DNA from: an uncultured Bacteroidota bacterium
GTDB taxonomy: Bacteria; Bacteroidota; Bacteroidia; Chitinophagales; Chitinophagaceae
Assembly (NCBI GenBank): GCA_903875055.1
Contig: CAIQUX010000221.1
Location: 1-51,546 of the forward strand
Reading direction: 5' to 3'
Length of the DNA stretch: 51,546 nucleotides
Both the position numbers and the translations under genes were made by a program. The notes beneath the pieces were generated by a model. It was not told the origin of the DNA. It worked only from the letters and a program-made list of their open reading frames with translations, and ran no database searches. The first letter of the stretch is position 1. Each line of letters begins with the position of its first letter. Shown piece after piece: positions 24,595 through 33,449 of this stretch.

Positions 24595-26458
24595 TGTTGA
24601 TCAGCACTTCGATATCGTGTGAAGAAAGTTTGGCAAATATTTTTTTTCCGGTAGGTGAAAGTTGTGGTTGCTCGCAGACAAACAGATCCTGCATGAGCCG
24701 CTCCATCTCACTTTCAGATAATTTTTTTCCATGTTGGATGGCCCGTTGCATGGCCAGGGTCCGTATGAGTCGCTCACGTTTATCAAGTCGCACTTCTGAG
24801 GAAGAATGTTTAAACGCTTCAAGAATCTTCTCGATGGATGAGATCTCATTTCCTTGTTTCACATCGGCCGGAATGCCCTGAAGGATAAACGAGTTTTTCC
24901 CGAATTCTTCCACTTCATACCCTAACTCCATTAGATCGGGGAGAATGCCAAGAAGAAGGACGGCATCGGAAGGAGGTAATTCAAAAGTCTGCGGTAGAAG
25001 ACATTTTTGGATACTGACCGGTGTTGAGGCCACCTGTTCGAATCGCTCATATAGAATGCGTTGATGAGCCAGCTGCTGATCCACTAAAAGGAATCCTGTC
25101 TTGGTAGACACGATGATATACGACAGATTGATTTGCGTGTAGGTCGGTTTGAATTCTTCTTTCAGAAATTGAGTTTCTTTCTCTGTGTCACTTTCCACAG
25201 AATATATATTGGCAGCCGATGGCCGGTTTTCATCCTGATTGGTTTGAGGTAATGGCGAGCCTGCAAATTGCTCCTGAATCTTATACATGTCTTTCCAATT
25301 TCTCACATCCTCCTTCTTATTGAGGAAGTGAGCTTGTCCTTTTTCGGTGAACGATTGAAAGAGAAAATCACCTTTGGTATGTTCCTGCGTTTGTCTTGAG
25401 AAAGGTTGGGTAACGGCCGTCAGATGTTCAATGGATGAATCAAGACTGAAATCGAGTGAAGGTGCTATGCTGTATTTGCTTAGCGCATGTTTCACCGCCG
25501 AACTGACAAAAGAGTATATGATACGGTCGTCTTCGAATTTGATTTCCTGTTTGGTCGGATGCACATTGATATCGACACGTTTCGGTTCAATATCGATGAA
25601 CAGCACGAACAAGGGGAATTCATCTTTGCCAATCAGTTCTCGATAAGCTTGTGAAACGGCATGATTGAGATAAGGACTTTTGATAAATCGGTCATTGACA
25701 AAGAAGAATTGGTTGCCCCTGGTTTTGGTAGAGATATCAGGCGTACCCACAAATCCTGTGATCTGGACAAAGTCGGTCGGTTCTTCTACAGGTACCAATT
25801 TGGACATCAGGTTATTTCCGAGTAAGGCAATGATCCGTTGTTTGAGTTTACCTTTTTCAAGATTGAAAATATCACTGTTGTTGTTTGTGAATTGAAATCC
25901 GATTTCAGGATTGGCCATCGCGACACGGATAAATTCATCCACGATATGACGCATTTCTACCGTGTTACTTTTTAAGAAATTACGTCGGGCTGGCACATTA
26001 AAGAACAGATTCTTGACAGCCAGGCTGGAACCTACGGTGCACTGACAAGGTTCTTGTGAACGAACAATGCTGTTATCAATCAAAATACTGGTCCCTATTT
26101 CATCATCTTCGGTTCGTGTCTTTAATTCCACCTGAGCAACGGCTGCGATAGAGGCCAAGGCTTCACCTCTGAATCCCATAGTGCGTATGGCGAATAAGTC
26201 ATCGATCGATTTTATCTTGGAGGTGGCATGACGCTCAAAACAGAGACGGGCATCTATGGGGCTCATACCTTTGCCATTATCATTGACCTGTATCAATTCC
26301 TTTCCAGCATCTTTGATGATCAGATGAATCTGTGTCGCACCTGCATCAATTGCGTTCTCCAGCATTTCCTTAACGGCACTTGCAGGTCGCTGTATCACTT
26401 CACCGGCGGCAATCTGATTGGCAATATTATCGGGCAATAACCCTATTATGTCTGGCAT
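24587..26458 (-). CDS. mutL: DNA mismatch repair protein MutL
   Basis: 623 residues. The N-terminal GHKL ATPase is complete: EMLENAIDAGATQI, DNGKGM, ATSKI and GFRGEALASIAAV, then the transducer domain with VNDRFIKSP and DINVHPTKQEIKF. A variable linker (about 350-430) leads to the C-terminal dimerisation domain. The usual endonuclease motif DQHAAHERIxxE reads DQQLAHQRILYE here, and the zinc-site CPHGRP-like motif reads SPTGKK, so the metal-binding nuclease site looks lost. The ATG is four bases after a perfect TACATTTG box. The lipoprotein gene overlaps its 3' end. Confidence 0.96.
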   Translation of the reverse strand: MPDIIGLLPDNIANQIAAGEVIQRPASAVKEMLENAIDAGATQIHLIIKDAGKELIQVNDNGKGMSPIDARLCFERHATSKIKSIDDLFAIRTMGFRGEALASIAAVAQVELKTRTEDDEIGTSILIDNSIVRSQEPCQCTVGSSLAVKNLFFNVPARRNFLKSNTVEMRHIVDEFIRVAMANPEIGFQFTNNNSDIFNLEKGKLKQRIIALLGNNLMSKLVPVEEPTDFVQITGFVGTPDISTKTRGNQFFFVNDRFIKSPYLNHAVSQAYRELIGKDEFPLFVLFIDIEPKRVDINVHPTKQEIKFEDDRIIYSFVSSAVKHALSKYSIAPSLDFSLDSSIEHLTAVTQPFSRQTQEHTKGDFLFQSFTEKGQAHFLNKKEDVRNWKDMYKIQEQFAGSPLPQTNQDENRPSAANIYSVESDTEKETQFLKEEFKPTYTQINLSYIIVSTKTGFLLVDQQLAHQRILYERFEQVASTPVSIQKCLLPQTFELPPSDAVLLLGILPDLMELGYEVEEFGKNSFILQGIPADVKQGNEISSIEKILEAFKHSSSEVRLDKRERLIRTLAMQRAIQHGKKLSESEMERLMQDLFVCEQPQLSPTGKKIFAKLSSHDIEVLINNA

Positions 26459-26462
26459 GTTG

Positions 26463-26470
26463 CAAATGTA
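26463..26470 (-). promoter_or_regulatory. -7 promoter box of mutL
   Basis: TACATTTG on the minus strand, a perfect TAnnTTTG box ending four bases before the mutL ATG (26458), which predicts a leaderless transcript. Confidence 0.55.
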
Positions 26471-26513
26471 AGAAGAAGATATCAGATGGAATCAGCGGGT
26501 CACCTTAAATGAA

Positions 26514-26570
26514 AATGACCATAAACGGCTGCTGAATTTTCTTCGTGTGATCAGCGGTTCATGGTCATTC
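26514..26570 (-). terminator. Long hairpin, probable terminator of the response regulator gene
   Basis: Arms AATGACCAT and ATGGTCATT pair perfectly, with an inner imperfect extension (AAACGGCTGCTGA against TCAGCGGTTC). It lies 19 bases past the response regulator stop and upstream of mutL. On the minus strand the stem is followed by TTTTCATTT, a weak U-rich tail. Confidence 0.6.
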
Positions 26571-26588
26571 TTTGAATATTGCGAATGA

Positions 26589-27332
26589 TTATTCTTCAGG
26601 TGCTATTAATCGGAATCCATGTCCATGGATATTGGAAATTTCAACGCCCTCGTCTTCTTTCAATATTTTTCTAAGTTTGGCGATATATACATCCATTGAA
26701 CGGCCATTAAAATAGGTGTCACTTCCCCAAATCTTTTTCAATACTACATCACGTGGAAGAAGATCGTTTTTGCTTTCACACAACATCTTCAACAGGAAGT
26801 TTTCTTTCGGAGAGAGATTATATTTATTAGAACCGATACTCAGTTCCCTTAGTTTGCTGTTGAAATGAAATTTGCCGAAATCGAATTCAAATATTTCGTT
26901 TTGCTTTTCTTCTCTTTCAGAATTTCGTTTAAGGATGGCTTTGATTTTATGAATAAGGATTTCGCTGTCAAATGGTTTCAGGATATAATCATCTGCTCCG
27001 AGTCTGTAACCGTTTAGGATATCTTCTTTCATGTTTTTAGCGGTCAGGAAGAAGAGCGGAATATCGATATCCACATTGCGGATTTCTTCAGCCAGTGAGA
27101 AACCATCAAGATTAGGCATCATGACATCGAGCAAGCATAAATCATATTTCTCTCTTCGGAAGGCAGCAAGACCCAGAATGCCGTCGCGAACAAGTTCCAC
27201 AACATAATCATTCAGTTCGAGATAATTCTTCAGGACCTTTCCAAAATTGGCATCATCTTCAACCAACAGGATTTTTGCTTTCTGGATTTTTTCCGTATCG
27301 ATTTTTTCGTTTTCAATTTTACTGTCTTCCAT
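26589..27332 (-). CDS. OmpR-family response regulator (RprY-like)
   Basis: 247 residues. Receiver domain: acidic pocket EDD (25-27), phospho-acceptor Asp69 in CLLDVMMPNLDGF, switch Thr in FFLTAKN, Lys in DDYILKPFD. The C-terminal winged helix has the recognition-helix block SPKENFLLKMLCE ... VVLKKIWGSDTYFNGRSMDVYIAKLRKIL and a closing IHGHGFRLI hairpin. It resembles Bacteroides RprY (LTAKxxKEDIL, GADDYxxKPF). No histidine kinase is adjacent. A perfect TACTTTTG box lies 16 bases upstream; a hairpin follows the gene. Confidence 0.92.
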   Translation of the reverse strand: MEDSKIENEKIDTEKIQKAKILLVEDDANFGKVLKNYLELNDYVVELVRDGILGLAAFRREKYDLCLLDVMMPNLDGFSLAEEIRNVDIDIPLFFLTAKNMKEDILNGYRLGADDYILKPFDSEILIHKIKAILKRNSEREEKQNEIFEFDFGKFHFNSKLRELSIGSNKYNLSPKENFLLKMLCESKNDLLPRDVVLKKIWGSDTYFNGRSMDVYIAKLRKILKEDEGVEISNIHGHGFRLIAPEE

Positions 27333-27348
27333 TTTAAGTTTATTTCTT

Positions 27349-27356
27349 CAAAAGTA
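27349..27356 (-). promoter_or_regulatory. -7 promoter box of the response regulator gene
   Basis: TACTTTTG on the minus strand, a perfect TAnnTTTG match, 16 bases before the ATG. Confidence 0.5.
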
Positions 27357-27562
27357 CCCATTGATATTCCTGACTTTTGCTAAACCCGTGTAATATTTTG
27401 TTAAAACAACTGCAATCTTTATACCAGTTTATTAATCATGAAAAGGTTTTGCGATTTGGTTAAGATCGAAGCGAAGCGGTTTCGGTGACGAGCATTTAAA
27501 TATTTGCATTTCCTTAGGTTATTAGTTGACCGTTTCGTTTATTTTTACAAAAACAAATAACA

Positions 27563-28192
27563 ATGAAGAAATTACTTTGGATGTTACTCATGATGATTTC
27601 AGTTTCTGCCCTTGCCGAGCCCGGTGCCCATCTTACATTATCACCCTACTATAAGAAAAAGAAAAGCAGTAAAATTGACAAATCAAGGATTTTATTAGGC
27701 CCTGGACTAGGATTTGGTGCGGCATACAGGGCATTTTCATTTAATATTTCTCCATCAGTAGCTTATTGTTTTACCGATCATTTTCATGCCGGAGCGACAT
27801 TAGGTTTTAATTATTTTCAATCGACTGAATCGTACACAAACATTAATACAGGTATGCCTGAGTTATATAAGATAAAGATACCCGCGTATTCTATGAGTAT
27901 ATATGCACGTTACTTGCTGGGCAATTTCCTGATCTTAAATGTTGAACCGGAATTGAATAATACCAAATTTTTCGGCGCGCCCGACTACAGTTCCACAACT
28001 GGAAAAATTATTGAAAGATCGAGCCGCCTCCTTGTCCCTTCAGTATTAATAGGAGCAGGATATACCCAACACTTCAACCGTTATGGCTATTCTTTTCTGA
28101 TGGTTTGTTATGATATCCTTCAGAATCCCAATGCCAGATATTACCAAACCTTTGATATCAGAGCCGGTATCATGCTGGATTTGTGGAAGTAA
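27563..28192 (+). CDS. Outer-membrane beta-barrel-like protein, function unknown
   Basis: 209 residues. The signal peptide is MKKLLWMLLMMISVSALAE with a cut probably after ALA. The mature protein has about eight strand-like segments alternating with turns (GLGFGAAYRAFSFNISPSVAYCFTDHFHAGATLGFNYF, AYSMSIYARYLLGNFLILNVEPELN, LLVPSVLIGAGYTQHF, FDIRAGIMLDLWK), ending in a hydrophobic residue plus K. This is the pattern of small OmpA/OmpW-type barrels common in Bacteroidota. It is divergent from the response regulator gene. Confidence 0.75.
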   Translation: MKKLLWMLLMMISVSALAEPGAHLTLSPYYKKKKSSKIDKSRILLGPGLGFGAAYRAFSFNISPSVAYCFTDHFHAGATLGFNYFQSTESYTNINTGMPELYKIKIPAYSMSIYARYLLGNFLILNVEPELNNTKFFGAPDYSSTTGKIIERSSRLLVPSVLIGAGYTQHFNRYGYSFLMVCYDILQNPNARYYQTFDIRAGIMLDLWK

Positions 28193-28294
28193 CTCAGTCA
28201 TTCAAGATCACCCGAACGAATACTATACACTCTTGCTCTCTTGATGTATATTGCATATCCCCCGCAGACAGTTTAGAAAGGATAATTAAAACAG

Positions 28295-29995
28295 ATGACA
28301 ATGCAAAAAAAATGGAGTTTAAAGCAAACCGATGCGGCAATTGTTGGTGATTTACAAAATGAATTGAAGATTCATCCTGCTTTTTGTACCCTACTTGAGC
28401 AACGGGGAATTGAAACGTATGAAGAAGCCAAGAATTTCTTCAGGACATCAGAAGTTCATTTACATGACCCTTTTTTAATGAAAGGCATGGAGAAAGCAGT
28501 CACGAGGATACATGATGCCATAGCCAACAAGGAACGAATCTTGTTTTATGGTGATTATGATGTCGACGGAACAACAGCCGTAGCCGTAGCATACAGTTTT
28601 TTTAAGGCTATATATCCTGATATAGAATATTACATTCCGCATCGCTTTACCGAAGGATATGGTGTTTCTCAAAAGGGAATAGACTACGCCGTATCAAATC
28701 ATTTCTCACTTATCGTCACCTTAGACTGTGGGATCAAATCTACGGCACTGATCAAACAAGCCAAGGAAAAGCAGATTGATACCATAGTATGTGATCATCA
28801 TATGCCGGATGAAGAATTACCCGAAGCCTTTGCCATATTAAATCCGAAACAGACAGATTGTACTTATCCTTATAAGGAGTTGTGCGGATGCGGTGTCGCG
28901 TATAAATTAATCACAGGGTATGCAGGCCGTTATCAGGTAAATCTTGAAAACGTCAACATGCATCTTGATCTGGTAGCAACCGCTATTGCGGCAGACATAG
29001 TACCTATCACCGGCGAAAACAGGACTTTATGTGTTTTAGGACTGGAGAAAGCCAATCATAATCCATCCATTTCGCTCAAAGCCCTAAGATATATCAATGC
29101 CTTGGAGAAAGAATTTACGATCAGTGATTTGGTATTCATCATTGCGCCCAGAGTCAATGCGGCCGGCCGGATGGATGATGCCCGTAAGGCAGTAGACATG
29201 TTCATTGCAGACGATATGGATAAAGCCAAAGAATTGGCGGCTATACTTCATGAAGACAATAATGACAGGAGAGATGTGGACCGGACAACAACTGCCGAAG
29301 CATTGGAAATGTTGGATGCCAATCAAGCGGATCATGCGAACAGATCTACTGTGGTGTATCAGCCTCATTGGCATAAAGGAGTTGTGGGCATTGTAGCTTC
29401 GCGACTAATTGATCATTACTACAGGCCTACCGTGGTGCTGACCATGTCTGAAGGAAAGGTGACGGGTTCAGCCCGGTCTATCAAAGGGTTTAATCTGTTC
29501 GATGGACTTAATCAATGTTCCGAATACCTTGATAATTGGGGAGGACATTATTTTGCTGCTGGCTTGACCATGAAAGAAGAAAATCTGCCCTATTTCAAAT
29601 CAAAATTTGATGAAGTCGTTACCAGAATGGTGCCAGCAGAGATGTTCCAACCGGTTATTGAAATTGATGCGGAATTAAATTTTCAGGATATCAATGATTC
29701 ATTCCTCAGCATTTTGAAACAATTTTCGCCTCATGGTCCCGAAAATATGAAGCCGGTCTTTTTATCAAGAGGCGTTAAGGATTACAACAGCATGTCGACT
29801 ATTGTGAAAGATAAGCATCTTCGTCTGGTGGTATGTCAAAAGCCTGGCCGGACTCTAAATGGAATCGGATTTAACATGGCCGAAAAATTGGAAGTCGTAC
29901 GCTCCAAGTCACAATTTGATATTCTGTATCATATTGATGAAAACGAGTGGAATGGGAATAAAAATATTCAGTTAAGAATTATTGACATACGATGA
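28295..29995 (+). CDS. recJ: Single-stranded-DNA-specific 5'-3' exonuclease RecJ
   Basis: 566 residues, full length. DHH-family motifs: FYGDYDVDGTTAVAVAY (motif I), LDCGIKS, the DHH-type metal motif VCDHHMPDEELP, and GCGVAYKL. The DHHA1 domain contains the glycine-rich SEGKVTGSARSIKGFNLFDGL and the GGHYFAAGLTM block. A C-terminal OB-like region completes it. It degrades 5' single-stranded ends in recombination and repair. An ATG two codons later (28301) is an equal start candidate. It is convergent with accD. Confidence 0.96.
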   Translation: MTMQKKWSLKQTDAAIVGDLQNELKIHPAFCTLLEQRGIETYEEAKNFFRTSEVHLHDPFLMKGMEKAVTRIHDAIANKERILFYGDYDVDGTTAVAVAYSFFKAIYPDIEYYIPHRFTEGYGVSQKGIDYAVSNHFSLIVTLDCGIKSTALIKQAKEKQIDTIVCDHHMPDEELPEAFAILNPKQTDCTYPYKELCGCGVAYKLITGYAGRYQVNLENVNMHLDLVATAIAADIVPITGENRTLCVLGLEKANHNPSISLKALRYINALEKEFTISDLVFIIAPRVNAAGRMDDARKAVDMFIADDMDKAKELAAILHEDNNDRRDVDRTTTAEALEMLDANQADHANRSTVVYQPHWHKGVVGIVASRLIDHYYRPTVVLTMSEGKVTGSARSIKGFNLFDGLNQCSEYLDNWGGHYFAAGLTMKEENLPYFKSKFDEVVTRMVPAEMFQPVIEIDAELNFQDINDSFLSILKQFSPHGPENMKPVFLSRGVKDYNSMSTIVKDKHLRLVVCQKPGRTLNGIGFNMAEKLEVVRSKSQFDILYHIDENEWNGNKNIQLRIIDIR

Positions 29996-30056
29996 GGTTA
30001 GTTTCATCAAAGCAAGAATCAAAATTCCGAAAATAATGATTGAAAAACTTAAAAAC

Positions 30057-30908
30057 CTACTTGCTGAAATAATCAAGTAAGTCAGAGAGCTTCTGTTTCA
30101 ATTCTTTTCTGTCTACAATAAAATCAAGGAATCCATGTTCCAAAACAAATTCGGAACGTTGGAAACCTTCCGGCAAATCTTTCTTGATAGTTTCTTTTAT
30201 TACACGAGGGCCGGCAAATCCGATAAGTGCACCTGGTTCAGCAATATTCACATCACCAAGCATCGCATAAGAAGCTGTAACTCCACCTGTGGTGGGGTCT
30301 GTCATTAATGAAATATAGGGTAGTTTTGCTTTGGCAAGCAAGGTTAGTTTTGCTGAAGTTTTTGCCATTTGCATCAGTGAAAAGGCACTTTCCATCATAC
30401 GGGCACCACCTGATTTTGAAATGATCATGAACGGAATCTTATGCGCAATCGAATAGTCAATCGCTCTTGATATTTTTTCACCTACCACACTACCCATACT
30501 TCCACCGATAAACGCAAAATTCATGGCGGCAGTGACTAATTTTTTTCCGTTGATTTCACCGACTCCGACCGTCATGGCGTCTTTTAATCCGGTAGATTTT
30601 TGAGCTTCAACAATTCTATCTTTGTAGGGTTTTAAATCAACAAACCCCAGTTGATCCTTGGAAACAATCTGTTCAAATAACAGTTCAGCCTCGCCTTTGT
30701 CATAAATGATTTCAAAATACTCGGCAGCATCGATTCGGTTGTGATGATTGCAATTCGGGCATACCCAAAGATGCTCGCTTATTTCATTCACAGTTGACGT
30801 CTTCTTGCATCCCGGGCACTTGAACCATAGCCCATCGGGCACTTCTTTCTTCTCTTTTGATGATGTAAGAATATTTTTCTTTATACGTTTAAACCAGGTC
30901 GATGACAT
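30057..30908 (-). CDS. accD: Acetyl-CoA carboxylase carboxyltransferase subunit beta
   Basis: 283 residues. An N-terminal zinc ribbon has Cys31, Cys34, Cys50 and Cys53 (CPGC...CPNC). The crotonase-like carboxyltransferase core has IGGSMGSVVGEKI, SKSGGARMMES, MTDPTTGGVTASYAMLGDVNIAEPGALIGFAGPRVI and the terminal GFLDFIVDR. With AccA it transfers carboxyl from biotin to acetyl-CoA in fatty acid synthesis; accA, accB and accC are not in the window. It is convergent with recJ. Confidence 0.96.
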   Translation of the reverse strand: MSSTWFKRIKKNILTSSKEKKEVPDGLWFKCPGCKKTSTVNEISEHLWVCPNCNHHNRIDAAEYFEIIYDKGEAELLFEQIVSKDQLGFVDLKPYKDRIVEAQKSTGLKDAMTVGVGEINGKKLVTAAMNFAFIGGSMGSVVGEKISRAIDYSIAHKIPFMIISKSGGARMMESAFSLMQMAKTSAKLTLLAKAKLPYISLMTDPTTGGVTASYAMLGDVNIAEPGALIGFAGPRVIKETIKKDLPEGFQRSEFVLEHGFLDFIVDRKELKQKLSDLLDYFSK

Positions 30909-31641
30909 AGCTAATTCATTTTGTGTTTATCAATCCTGCGTTTTGTTCAGGCCATCTGATAGCCTAATCAAAACGCACATTTCAATCGATCAGCCTGCGA
31001 CACAGCCGCAGAAAAAAATACGTAGCTATTCAGCATACGTAACCACAAATGTAATGTAAAACATTAAGAATCGGTAACAATTTGCCCTCTTCGCTATTCA
31101 ACCAAAGCATGATTTGTTATATTGAGTAATCGATATTGACAATGCAGTGTCATGGTGTGTTGGCTTGAAGAAAATGCAGTTTATATTTTGGTTGAGTAAT
31201 ACCAATTGAGATATTGTAATAGACAAAATTTCGTGCTGCTTCATTTGTTCTGAAAAACATAGCCATCGGCATTTGTCAGGGAATGTATCCAAAAGAGTTG
31301 GGCCTCCTCTGACTATCATATGGGCGTAAAATATGCCAAAATGCCGGAAAATTGGGTCCTTAGTCGTTTCAGCACGGATTGAGTCTGCTTTATAAATGTT
31401 GAACAGCAATAAAATGAATATGATAAAGGTACTATGCAACTAAGGTCAATTGTTTCAAGGCGATTTATTTGTAGAAGTCTTGCCAATTTATTGGCTTCGG
31501 CTAATAACACCCAATCACCTTATGGCCGCCGATTGCTACTTCAGTCTAATACAGATATTCTCATCAACTTGCTAAAAATGCAAGTTGTTTAATCGAAAGA
31601 TGTCCAACTTGTAAATTAATGATATGCATTTAACGTCAGGT
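30909..31641. other. 733-base gap with a second copy of the dispersed repeat and hairpins
   Basis: No convincing gene. A minus-strand frame at 31098-31439 has no recognisable motif and overlaps the repeat copy, so I do not call it. Also present: a hairpin CAACTTGC (31565-31572) / GCAAGTTG (31580-31587) with a seven-base loop, and an imperfect direct repeat TTGAGTAAT...GATATTG seen near 31120 and 31193. The region is AT-rich. Confidence 0.5.
31190..31362. repeat. Dispersed intergenic repeat, copy 2
   Basis: Counterpart of the repeat at 3060-3235, same orientation, about 28 kb away. Shared blocks: CTGCTTCATTTGTTCT, CATCGGCAT, TCCAAAAGAGTT and ATGGG. The remainder is diverged but aligns nearly without gaps. 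Confidence 0.6.
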
Positions 31642-32025
31642 TTAAAGATTGTTCGGAAAGGCTTCGGAGTATTCGTATATCACTTCATTAATCTTTCCGT
31701 ATTCATTCATCGTATAAGTTTCTTTGATGATTAAATTGCTCCCTTCGACATGGTTCATGGTCGTAACCTTATTATCCGATTTAGTAATACTTGTCATAGT
31801 TACTTTAAATTGGCCATGAAGGAGTGCAAGTTGATGCCAATAATTCTTTACATTGTCCCTTCCTTCAATCGTATTACCTTCATGTTCTGGGTACACCCGA
31901 GAAACCATAGGTGAAGTCAACCGCACATTGTTTGTCAGATAATTCATTAATCTGTCAACATCCCCATCATTCCAGGCTTTTGTAAATTCTTCGGAAATTT
32001 GTTTGACAATTTCTTCAAATCTCAT
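31642..32025 (-). CDS. NTF2-like/SnoaL-like domain protein
   Basis: 127 residues with no signal peptide. The pattern is that of a single NTF2-fold cone: N-terminal helices (FEEIVKQISEEFTKAWNDGDVDRLMNYLTNNVRLTSP), then EGRDNVKNYWHQLALLHGQFKVTMTSITKSDNKVTTM and three beta strands ending in KINEVIYEYSEAF. Nuclear transport factor 2 family proteins include ketosteroid isomerase-like enzymes and small binding proteins; no catalytic residues can be named. It is upstream of accD on the same strand but separated by the repeat-bearing gap, and 79 bases downstream of pyrH. Confidence 0.78.
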   Translation of the reverse strand: MRFEEIVKQISEEFTKAWNDGDVDRLMNYLTNNVRLTSPMVSRVYPEHEGNTIEGRDNVKNYWHQLALLHGQFKVTMTSITKSDNKVTTMNHVEGSNLIIKETYTMNEYGKINEVIYEYSEAFPNNL

Positions 32026-32104
32026 AAGGGTTCATGAATTTAGTAATATTAAATCGGCTTTTAGGAGCACTTAATGTGTTAAACGATAAGCGATTATCAA
32101 ATTC

Positions 32105-32818
32105 TCAATTATTCACCAAAGTTCCGATATTTTCACCCGAAAGGATCTTGAATAAATTACCGGGTGTGTTCATATCGAAAACCAGAATCGGCATTTTGTT
32201 TTCCTGACATAAGGTGAACGCTGTCATATCCATCACTTTCAGATTTTTTGAAATGGCATCACTAAAAGTTATTTTATCAAACTTAACGGCGTCCTTATTT
32301 TTTTCCGGATCGCTGTCATAGATACCGTCCACACGGGTCCCTTTCAAAATGGCATCTGCATTGATTTCTACAGCACGTAGAGATCCGGCGGTATCTGTTG
32401 TAAAGTATGGGTTTCCGGTACCTGCCCCGAAAATTACCACACGTCCTTTCTCAAGATGCCTGATGGCTTTTCGCCTGATAAAAGGTTCGGCAACCTGATC
32501 CATTTTAATGGCACTCTGAAGTCGGGTTTGTACGCCTACCTTTTCAAGCATGCTTTGCATGGCAATGCCGTTGATGACGGTGGCCAGCATACCCATATAA
32601 TCTCCTTGGGCCCTTTCAATACCCGTTTCTTTTTCATTCATTCCCCGATAGATATTTCCGCCGCCAATGACAAGGGCTACTTGTATACCTGCGTCAGTAG
32701 CTGTTTTGATATCATTCGCATATTGCTCCAGTATTTTCGGATCCAATCCGAAGGCATTGTCTCCCATTAAACTTTCACCCGATAATTTTAACAATACACG
32801 ATTATATCTTGGAGTCAT
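32105..32818 (-). CDS. pyrH: UMP kinase
   Basis: 237 residues from ATG 32818. An upstream TTG (32836) lies inside the -7 box and is rejected. Amino-acid-kinase fold motifs: [59 protein letters not shown] and the C-terminal [26 protein letters not shown]. It phosphorylates UMP to UDP and is usually GTP-activated and UTP-inhibited as a hexamer. A perfect TATATTTG box is 15 bases upstream of the ATG. Confidence 0.96.
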   Translation of the reverse strand: MTPRYNRVLLKLSGESLMGDNAFGLDPKILEQYANDIKTATDAGIQVALVIGGGNIYRGMNEKETGIERAQGDYMGMLATVINGIAMQSMLEKVGVQTRLQSAIKMDQVAEPFIRRKAIRHLEKGRVVIFGAGTGNPYFTTDTAGSLRAVEINADAILKGTRVDGIYDSDPEKNKDAVKFDKITFSDAISKNLKVMDMTAFTLCQENKMPILVFDMNTPGNLFKILSGENIGTLVNN

Positions 32819-32833
32819 TGCACGTAATTTTTG

Positions 32834-32841
32834 CAAATATA
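32834..32841 (-). promoter_or_regulatory. -7 promoter box of pyrH
   Basis: TATATTTG on the minus strand is a perfect TAnnTTTG match, 15 bases before ATG 32818. It covers the alternative TTG start. Confidence 0.55.
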
Positions 32842-32929
32842 GATAGGCAAACCAGTATTCCGTAATGAAATTTACTATGTGTGAAATTTAAACATGAAAG
32901 CCTCAATCGCAGCGTAGATTTTGACAACA

Positions 32930-32960
32930 AAAAATCCCCGGTTCAACACCGGGGATTTTT
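32930..32960. terminator. Strong intrinsic terminator after the cytochrome oxidase genes
   Basis: A perfect 12-base inverted repeat AAAAATCCCCGG / CCGGGGATTTTT with a seven-base loop, 18 bases beyond the cox subunit IV stop on the minus strand. The symmetric A and T tracts would allow termination in both directions. It separates the cox operon from pyrH. Confidence 0.92.
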
Positions 32961-32978
32961 AATCTAATATCTTATGAA

Positions 32979-33371
32979 TTATTTGATTCCGAAATACTGA
33001 TTGATCCAAAGCCAGAACGAACCATCCATCAGGAAGGCAATGATGAACCAGATGAATAAGGTCAATGGTATCAATATGGTCAGTATCATATTCTTGAACT
33101 CATCGCCAAGGTGCATGAAAACTCTCACGATGTAACCGGCTTTGAATAGCGTCAGTAAAATGAAGAAGGTATTGATCATTGCCTTTGGCATCCCGACATT
33201 GTGACCATACAAACCCAGACCTACTTCTATAATCGTTACGATGGCAAGTATACCTGTGACCATCCATATTTTTTTTACTTTCCCTTTGCTTTCTTCACTG
33301 CTCGCATCCTGATGATGGGTACCTGAATAAAGCGCTGATTGGTCTGCTTCGTAATGACTGAATTCTGACAT
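32979..33371 (-). CDS. Cytochrome c oxidase subunit IV family protein
   Basis: 130 residues: a hydrophilic N-terminus, then three hydrophobic segments (IWMVTGILAIVTIIEVGLGLYG, MINTFFILLTLFKAGYIVRVFMHLGDE, MILTILIPLTLFIWFIIAFLMDGSFW). The FMHLGDE motif after the second helix is characteristic of the caa3-type subunit IV/COX4-prokaryotic family. It is a small accessory subunit of the heme-copper terminal oxidase in the inner membrane and the last gene of the three-gene cox cluster, followed by the strong terminator. Confidence 0.88.
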   Translation of the reverse strand: MSEFSHYEADQSALYSGTHHQDASSEESKGKVKKIWMVTGILAIVTIIEVGLGLYGHNVGMPKAMINTFFILLTLFKAGYIVRVFMHLGDEFKNMILTILIPLTLFIWFIIAFLMDGSFWLWINQYFGIK

Positions 33372-33449
33372 GATATCTAAATTTTTTGTTTGTTAGTGTG
33401 TTGTTTAATTGAGAAATTCTTTTGTTAGAAATGACATTCCTTATGCCGA

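Noticed and set aside
31098-31439. Minus-strand reading frame of 113 codons beside accD
   Set aside because: No recognisable motif and no promoter. It overlaps the diverged repeat, whose other copy does not keep this frame open.
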